A stretch of 5,131 bases of DNA, taken from contig JAEYUT010000110.1 of assembly GCA_023432305.1 (NCBI GenBank), positions 1 through 5,131 of the forward strand. Reading direction: 5' to 3'. The stretch is from Actinomycetes bacterium (GTDB lineage: Bacteria; Actinomycetota; Actinomycetes; Actinomycetales; Microbacteriaceae). Below, in pieces: positions 1 to 5,131 of the stretch (within the stretch, counting starts at the first letter, position 1; each line of letters begins with the position of its first letter). The notes beneath the pieces were generated by a model, which was given only the letters and a program-made list of their open reading frames with translations, was not told where the DNA came from and made no database searches. A program made the position numbers and the translations under genes.

Positions 1-120
1 GGGCTGCTCCGAGGCCGGAGCAGTGCCCTCGACAGGCGCGAACTCGCCGTAGCGCGGCGCGGGAGGGGTGCCGCCAGCGGGCGGAACGGGAGGGACCGGA
101 GGGGTGTTCGGCTCGGACAT
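1..120 (-). CDS. Partial Pro-rich hypothetical protein (N-terminal 40 codons)
   Basis: An open frame starts with ATG at 120 and runs leftwards without a stop to the window edge, so only the first 40 residues are visible. They are Pro- and Gly-rich (MSEPNTPPVPPVPPAGG at the start), low in complexity and probably disordered, with an Arg-Tyr-Gly-Glu-Phe-Ala-Pro segment near residues 23-29. Short Pro-rich starts with a Tyr-Gly-Glu-Phe/Tyr motif are common before the membrane segments of small actinobacterial membrane proteins, but no membrane segment lies within the window, so the family cannot be named. The gene is divergent from argH, with 62 bp between the two starts. Upstream of its ATG there is only a weak AGGG-like ribosome site. 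The codon pattern and clean divergent layout support a real gene; the function is unknown. Confidence 0.65.
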   Translation of the reverse strand, partial: MSEPNTPPVPPVPPAGGTPPAPRYGEFAPVEGTAPASEQP

Positions 121-149
121 GGCAAGACCCTAGCGTTTCGTCTGACTTC

Positions 150-2213
<2,064 letters not shown>

Positions 2214-2236
<23 letters not shown>

Positions 2237-2783
2237 GCACGGCGCACGCGCCCGCCCAGATGAGACTCGCGAGCGTGCCGATGATGAACCGCTCGCGCGC
2301 GGCGGCGGAGTCGAGCTCCGAGAAGCGGCCGAGTCCCTTGATCGCGATGACGGCGGCCGCGACCTCCGGGTGTCCCACCGCCACACCGCCGATGAGCGCC
2401 ACGCGTTCGAGGTAGCCGATCGTGGTGCCGCCGCGCAGCACCTCGCGCTCTTCGCCGGAGCCGTCCGGACGGATCAGGATCCCACCGTGGGCGCCGCGCC
2501 GCACAGGCTCCCGGCTGGCGAGGTCGAGCACGTAGGTCGTGAGCGGGCTTCCGCCCAGGATCCCGATCGCCACGATGAGCAGACCGAGCGCCACTCCGAA
2601 CACGTGAGGTTCGGGCAGAAGCGGCAGGCGGAAGGCGGCCGCGAGGAGTCCGCCGCCGATGGGGATGATCGCGAGGAGCGCGTATTGCGGCCGCCGCGTC
2701 CGGATGGCGAAGGTGATCGCGACGAGCGCGCCGATGCACGCGATGACGGCAAGCGACCAGAACAGGTACTGGACGACGATCAT
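2214..2783 (-). CDS. Membrane protein coupled to SatD (DUF3307-like C-terminal half)
   Basis: The 189-residue protein shows about five hydrophobic segments: residues 6-27, 34-53, 61-86, 128-148 and 166-188. A polar stretch at 87-119 (Gly-Gly-Ile-Leu-Ile-Arg-Pro-Asp-Gly-Ser) lies between the third and fourth. There is no signal peptide separate from the first helix. The C-terminal half has a patterned signature: Thr121-Ile-Gly-Tyr-Leu-Glu-Arg127, then Ile148-Lys-Gly-Leu-Gly-Arg-Phe-Ser-Glu-Leu157, then Glu164-Arg-Phe-Ile-Ile-Gly-Thr-Leu171 and Trp176-Ala177. I recall the same pattern from the C-terminal part of DUF3307 proteins, which accompany SatD in other bacteria; the N-terminal half looks different. 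Its ATG overlaps the satD stop as ATGA, so the two are co-translated and probably work together. The reaction or transport role is unknown. Identification as a conserved integral membrane protein is firm; the family link is from memory. Confidence 0.85.
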
Positions 2784-3451
2784 TCTTCTCCTTCTGCGGG
2801 GCGTCGTGCGGGGGTGTGTGAGGAGTCTGCGCGCACGGATGGGTCGGCGGCGGCAAGCAGCTCGGCGAGTCCGGCGCGGGCGGCCGCGTCGACGCGCGTC
2901 GCGGCGGCGATCGCACGTTTGCTCGCCGCCTGCGGGGTGATGCCGAGCCGTTCCGCCGCTTCTCCCTGCGAGAGCCCCGCGTCGACGAGGTCGGTGACCT
3001 CCCAGCCCTCGGGGGAGCGGCGCGTGCGCACGGTGAGCAGGAGGTCGAGCATCGCCTGCAGTGCGGCGGGGCTCGGCACCCCGCCCGCGTCGTCGCCCTG
3101 AGGTGCGGCGATCTCGATGACGGCACCGAGGGGGCGCTTCTTGGCCGCTTCGATGGCGGCGCGCGCGGCGATGAACGCGTCCCCGGTCGCGGTGCGCGTG
3201 GCGTCGGGCAGGGGAGTGTCGACGGCGCCGATGCCGAGTCCGACGCGCCAGTGCCCGTCGCGGATGAGTGCGAGAAGGATCTCGAGCGCGGTTCGGGCGT
3301 CGCCGGTGAGCGCCTGGACCTCATCCCCTGATGTGCGATCCGGGGGCAGTGCGAGGTGGTCGGCGCCGAGTCGCTCGATGAGCTCGACGGCGTCGCGGCC
3401 GCGGCTGGGGTTGCTGCGACTGTCGATCTGGTCGGCGGTGATGACGAACAT
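2780..3451 (-). CDS. SatD-family protein with C-terminal helix-turn-helix
   Basis: From ATG at 3451 the protein has 223 residues. Residues 1-115 fit the SatD family: a first strand with Asp7 and Asp10-Ser11 (Ile-Thr-Ala-Asp-Gln-Ile-Asp-Ser), then Ser41-Gly-Asp-Glu-Val-Gln-Ala-Leu48, Arg69-Val-Gly-Leu-Gly-Ile-Gly75, and Gly90-Asp-Ala-Phe-Ile-Ala-Ala-Arg97 before a basic Lys104-Lys105-Arg106. After a linker, 150-185 form a probable helix-turn-helix (Leu160-Ser-Gln-Gly-Glu-Ala-Ala-Glu-Arg-Leu-Gly-Ile-Thr-Pro-Gln-Ala-Ala-Ser-Lys-Arg179), suggesting DNA binding. Residues 203-223 are a polar, likely disordered tail. There is no membrane segment, so it should be cytoplasmic. SatD is named from the Streptococcus mutans sat (secretion and acid tolerance) operon; its biochemical activity is not known to me. 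An upstream ATG at 3472 is open, but the strong GGAGG site and the promoter position favour 3451. It is first in an operon with the membrane-protein gene. Confidence 0.85.
   Translation of the reverse strand: MFVITADQIDSRSNPSRGRDAVELIERLGADHLALPPDRTSGDEVQALTGDARTALEILLALIRDGHWRVGLGIGAVDTPLPDATRTATGDAFIAARAAIEAAKKRPLGAVIEIAAPQGDDAGGVPSPAALQAMLDLLLTVRTRRSPEGWEVTDLVDAGLSQGEAAERLGITPQAASKRAIAAATRVDAAARAGLAELLAAADPSVRADSSHTPARRPAEGEE
2788..2793 (-). promoter_or_regulatory. Ribosome binding site of the membrane-protein gene
   Basis: On the minus strand AAGGAG sits 4 nt before the ATG at 2783, inside the last codons of satD. Together with the ATGA overlap it indicates translational coupling and sets this start. 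Confidence 0.65.
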
Positions 3452-3456
3452 GGAAT

Positions 3457-3461
3457 CCTCC
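3457..3461 (-). promoter_or_regulatory. Ribosome binding site deciding the satD start
   Basis: GGAGG on the minus strand lies 5 nt before ATG at 3451. The alternative ATG at 3472 would put this site inside the coding region and has no comparable site of its own. Confidence 0.65.
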
Positions 3462-3475
3462 GCATCAACCATAGA

Positions 3476-3505
3476 AGTATGATCGGCCCTCGATCAACCC
3501 CTCAA
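3476..3505 (-). promoter_or_regulatory. Candidate promoter of the satD operon
   Basis: Reading the minus strand, a TTGAGG -35 box (3500-3505) and a CATACT -10 box (3476-3481) are 18 bp apart. Transcription would begin near 3469, leaving an 18-nt leader that contains GGAGG before ATG 3451. This start point lies downstream of the alternative ATG at 3472. A second possible pairing shifted by a few bases (TTGATC with TATGGT) is also visible, so the exact boxes are uncertain. Confidence 0.45.
3481..3495. repeat. Inverted repeat in the satD promoter, possible operator
   Basis: GATCG-gccct-CGATC is a perfect 5-bp inverted repeat with a 5-bp spacer. It sits between the proposed -35 and -10 boxes and touches the -10. 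Because the first gene encodes a helix-turn-helix protein, autoregulation is conceivable, but the arms are short and could occur by chance. Confidence 0.3.
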
Positions 3506-3573
3506 GCTAGATCAGACGGAACTCAACCCTCCGCGCCTGTGGGCCGAGTGCGCCGAGCACACGACCGCAGGGC

Positions 3574-3579
3574 GATAAT
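3574..3579 (+). promoter_or_regulatory. Candidate -10 box of tyrS (leaderless)
   Basis: GATAAT at 3574-3579 is a five-of-six match to TATAAT and stands out in this GC-rich stretch. It ends 8 nt before the tyrS ATG, so transcription should start at or within a couple of bases of that ATG. No good -35 box is seen. GGAG at 3582-3585 is only 2 nt from the ATG, too close for a normal ribosome site. No room remains for a T-box leader. Confidence 0.5.
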
Positions 3580-3587
3580 CTGGAGCA

Positions 3588-4895
3588 ATGCCCGCAACCG
3601 AGGTCCTCAGCGCGCAGCGCAACGATCCCAGCTTCCCTGACATCTGGGAGGAGTTGAACTGGCGCGGTCTCGTGCACGTCTCGACCGACCCTGCGGCGCT
3701 CAAGGAGCTGCTCTCCGGGGACCCGATCGTCTTCTACTGCGGATTCGACCCCACCGCCCCGAGCCTCCACCTCGGCAACCTCGTGCAGCTGCTCGTCATG
3801 CGGCGCCTCCAGCTCGCCGGACACCGCCCGCTCGGACTCGTCGGCGGGTCCACCGGACTCATCGGCGACCCGCGGCCCACGGCGGAGCGCACCCTCAACA
3901 CCCGAGAGACCGTCGCCGAATGGGTGCAGCGGCTCCGCAGCCAGATCGAGCGCTTCCTCGACGTCGAGGGTGAAGGTGCGGCCCGCATCGTCAACAACCT
4001 CGACTGGACGGCTCCGCTCAGCGCGATCGACTTCCTCCGCGAAGTCGGCAAGCACTTCCGCGTGGGCACGATGCTCAAGAAGGACGCGGTCGCCGCGCGC
4101 CTCAACTCGGATGCCGGCATCAGCTACACCGAGTTCAGCTACCAGATCCTGCAGGGCATGGACTTCCTCGAGCTCTACCGCACATACGGCTGCGTTCTGC
4201 AGACGGGCGGCAGCGACCAGTGGGGCAACCTCACGAGCGGCACCGACCTCATCCACCGGGCCGAGGGGGTGAGCGTGCACGCGATCGGCACGCCGCTCAT
4301 CACCAACTCCGATGGCACCAAGTTCGGCAAGAGCGAAGGCAACGCCATCTGGCTCGACGCCGAGATGTGCAGCCCCTACCGCTTCTACCAGTTCTGGCTC
4401 AACACCGACGATGCGGATGTCGTCGCGCGGCTCAAGGTGTTCACCTTCCTCACCCGCGAGGAGATCGAGCGGCTCGCTCAGCTCGTGGCCGACGAGCCCT
4501 TCCGACGCGAGGCGCAGCGCACGCTCGCCCGCGAGGTCACGACGCTGGTGCACGGCGCCGCCGCGACGGAGGCGGTCATCGCGGCATCGGAGGCGCTGTT
4601 CGGACAGGGCGAGCTCGCGTCGCTGGATGCGGAGACGCTCCGCGCGGCCCTCGAGGAGCTCGCGACCGTGGAGGTGCCGGAGTCGGCGCTCGTCGTGCAG
4701 GCGCTCGTGGACACCGGACTCACGAAGAGCCTCAGCGATGCGCGCCGTGCCGTCGCTCAGGGTGGCGTGTACGTCAACAACGTCAAGGTCGAATCCGAGG
4801 ATGGGACCTTCGAGGGCGCTGCCCTCGCCGGCGGCGTCGCTGTGCTGCGCCGCGGCAAGAAGTCGCTCGCCGGCGTGCACATCGTCGGCCGCTGA
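3588..4895 (+). CDS. tyrS: Tyrosyl-tRNA synthetase (TyrRS)
   Basis: This cytoplasmic class I synthetase attaches tyrosine to tRNA-Tyr using ATP, and family members act as dimers. The 435-residue protein has the full bacterial layout. The Rossmann-fold catalytic core begins with Tyr50-Cys-Gly-Phe-Asp-Pro-Thr-Ala-Pro, followed by HLGN at 61-64, the form of the HIGH motif used by TyrRS. Tyr185, Gln189 and Asp192 match the tyrosine-recognition residues (Y169, Q173, D176 in Geobacillus numbering). Gly207-Gly-Ser-Asp-Gln-Trp-Gly-Asn214 is the ribose/AMP-binding loop, and Lys245-Phe-Gly-Lys-Ser249 is the KMSKS loop. The last ~65 residues form an S4-type RNA-binding domain (Thr-Gly-Leu-Thr-Lys-Ser-Leu-Ser-Asp-Ala-Arg-Arg, then Gly-Gly-Val-Tyr-Val-Asn-Asn). 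All key residues are intact. The start at 3588 fits the expected N-terminal length and is supported by the adjacent -10 box. It is divergent from satD and followed by a hairpin terminator. Confidence 0.97.
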   Translation: MPATEVLSAQRNDPSFPDIWEELNWRGLVHVSTDPAALKELLSGDPIVFYCGFDPTAPSLHLGNLVQLLVMRRLQLAGHRPLGLVGGSTGLIGDPRPTAERTLNTRETVAEWVQRLRSQIERFLDVEGEGAARIVNNLDWTAPLSAIDFLREVGKHFRVGTMLKKDAVAARLNSDAGISYTEFSYQILQGMDFLELYRTYGCVLQTGGSDQWGNLTSGTDLIHRAEGVSVHAIGTPLITNSDGTKFGKSEGNAIWLDAEMCSPYRFYQFWLNTDDADVVARLKVFTFLTREEIERLAQLVADEPFRREAQRTLAREVTTLVHGAAATEAVIAASEALFGQGELASLDAETLRAALEELATVEVPESALVVQALVDTGLTKSLSDARRAVAQGGVYVNNVKVESEDGTFEGAALAGGVAVLRRGKKSLAGVHIVGR

Positions 4896-4910
4896 CTGGC
4901 TCATCGCTGT

Positions 4911-4941
4911 GATGCCCCCGCCCGCTTCGGGAGGGGGCATC
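4911..4941 (+). terminator. Intrinsic hairpin terminator after tyrS
   Basis: GATGCCCCC (4911-4919) pairs perfectly with GGGGGCATC (4933-4941), and inside it CCCG pairs with CGGG across one G-A mismatch, making a very stable stem. It starts 15 nt after the tyrS stop. No T-run follows, which is common for terminators in high-GC actinobacteria. Being symmetric, it could also stop transcription from the right. Confidence 0.75.
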
Positions 4942-5131
4942 GTGCATTCCGGGACGGGAGCGGCAACGGTCACCTGGCACCTCGTTGACGCAACACCTTG
5001 ATTTCATGGGCGACACGCCCGGGATGCACGGGGGATTAGGCGGGAGGGCCGGATCCCGCGTAATGTCTTACTTGTTCGCCCCACAGGGAAGAGCGGAGAG
5101 GCCAAGGCCCCGCCCCCTCAAGCGGCAGAAC
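4942..5131. other. Non-coding region after tyrS with small hairpins
   Basis: No convincing gene is seen. A small stem GGGCG-aca-CGCCC lies at 5008-5020, and GCGGGA pairs with TCCCGC at 5040-5059 around an 8-nt loop. A frame from ATG 5063 stays open to the edge for 23 codons, but it is Arg/Pro-rich, lacks a well-placed ribosome site and its ATG lies within a -10-like box. A TTGACG at 4985-4990 resembles a -35 box but has no -10 partner. The region most likely carries the leader or promoter of whatever follows the window. Confidence 0.5.
5061..5066 (+). promoter_or_regulatory. -10-like box, possible stable-RNA or downstream gene promoter
   Basis: TAATGT at 5061-5066 fits TAnnnT. The only -35-like element is TTAGGC at 5036-5041, with a long 19-bp spacer. 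The bases that follow (an AT-richer CTTACTTGTT, then a purine-rich AGGGAAGAGCGGAGAGG stretch) resemble what I recall of rRNA or tRNA leaders in related actinobacteria, but no mature RNA lies in the window. Confidence 0.3.

Noticed and set aside
3451..3472. Longer satD start at ATG 3472 (seven extra residues)
   Set aside because: The strong GGAGG site is placed for ATG 3451, and the proposed transcription start lies downstream of 3472.
3452..3587. T-box or other riboswitch leader for tyrS
   Set aside because: The -10 box abuts the start codon, leaving no leader, and no T-box sequence is visible.
3507..4973. Long open frame of 488 codons antisense to tyrS
   Set aside because: It mirrors tyrS, has no recognisable motif and runs through both the tyrS terminator and its promoter region.
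5063..5131. Possible partial gene beginning at ATG 5063
   Set aside because: Only 23 codons are visible, they are Arg/Pro-rich, the start overlaps a -10-like box, and GGAGGG is about 14 nt away, too far. It cannot be excluded but is not supported.

Overview
The window is GC-rich throughout. Its codons end mostly in G or C, and its gene content (argH, an AAG-type 3-methyladenine glycosylase, tyrS) points to a high-GC actinobacterium. The Pro-rich start of the partial leftmost gene with its Tyr-Gly-Glu-Phe motif, and the overall look of the TyrRS, suggest a member of the Microbacteriaceae. That placement is from recalled sequence style, not a search.

Layout: (1) 1-120, minus strand: the first 40 codons of a Pro-rich protein that runs off the left edge. 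(2) 183-2236, plus strand: argH (argininosuccinate lyase), overlapped at its stop by mpg (DNA-3-methyladenine glycosylase). The best-supported mpg start is an unusual CTG sharing the four bases CTGA with the argH stop. (3) 2214-3451, minus strand: a two-gene operon of a SatD-family protein with a C-terminal helix-turn-helix, then a five-helix membrane protein joined to it by an ATGA overlap. Its last gene overlaps the 3' end of mpg tail to tail by 23 bp. (4) 3452-3587: a divergent promoter region between satD and tyrS, with a small inverted repeat inside the satD promoter and a -10 box so close to tyrS that its mRNA is probably leaderless. (5) 3588-4895, plus strand: tyrS, followed by a strong hairpin terminator. 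(6) 4942-5131: no convincing gene. It holds two small hairpins and a -10-like box that may drive something beyond the right edge, possibly a stable-RNA operon.

The argH, mpg and tyrS genes are ordinary housekeeping genes; mpg and tyrS are also neighbours in Mycobacterium tuberculosis (Rv1688-Rv1689). The least understood part is the SatD/membrane-protein pair inserted between them on the opposite strand. SatD has a catalytic-looking layout resembling class III nucleotide cyclase or GGDEF palm domains, fused to a DNA-binding domain, and it is translationally coupled to a membrane protein. This could be a small membrane-linked signalling or regulatory unit, but that function is my inference and is not shown by the sequence.
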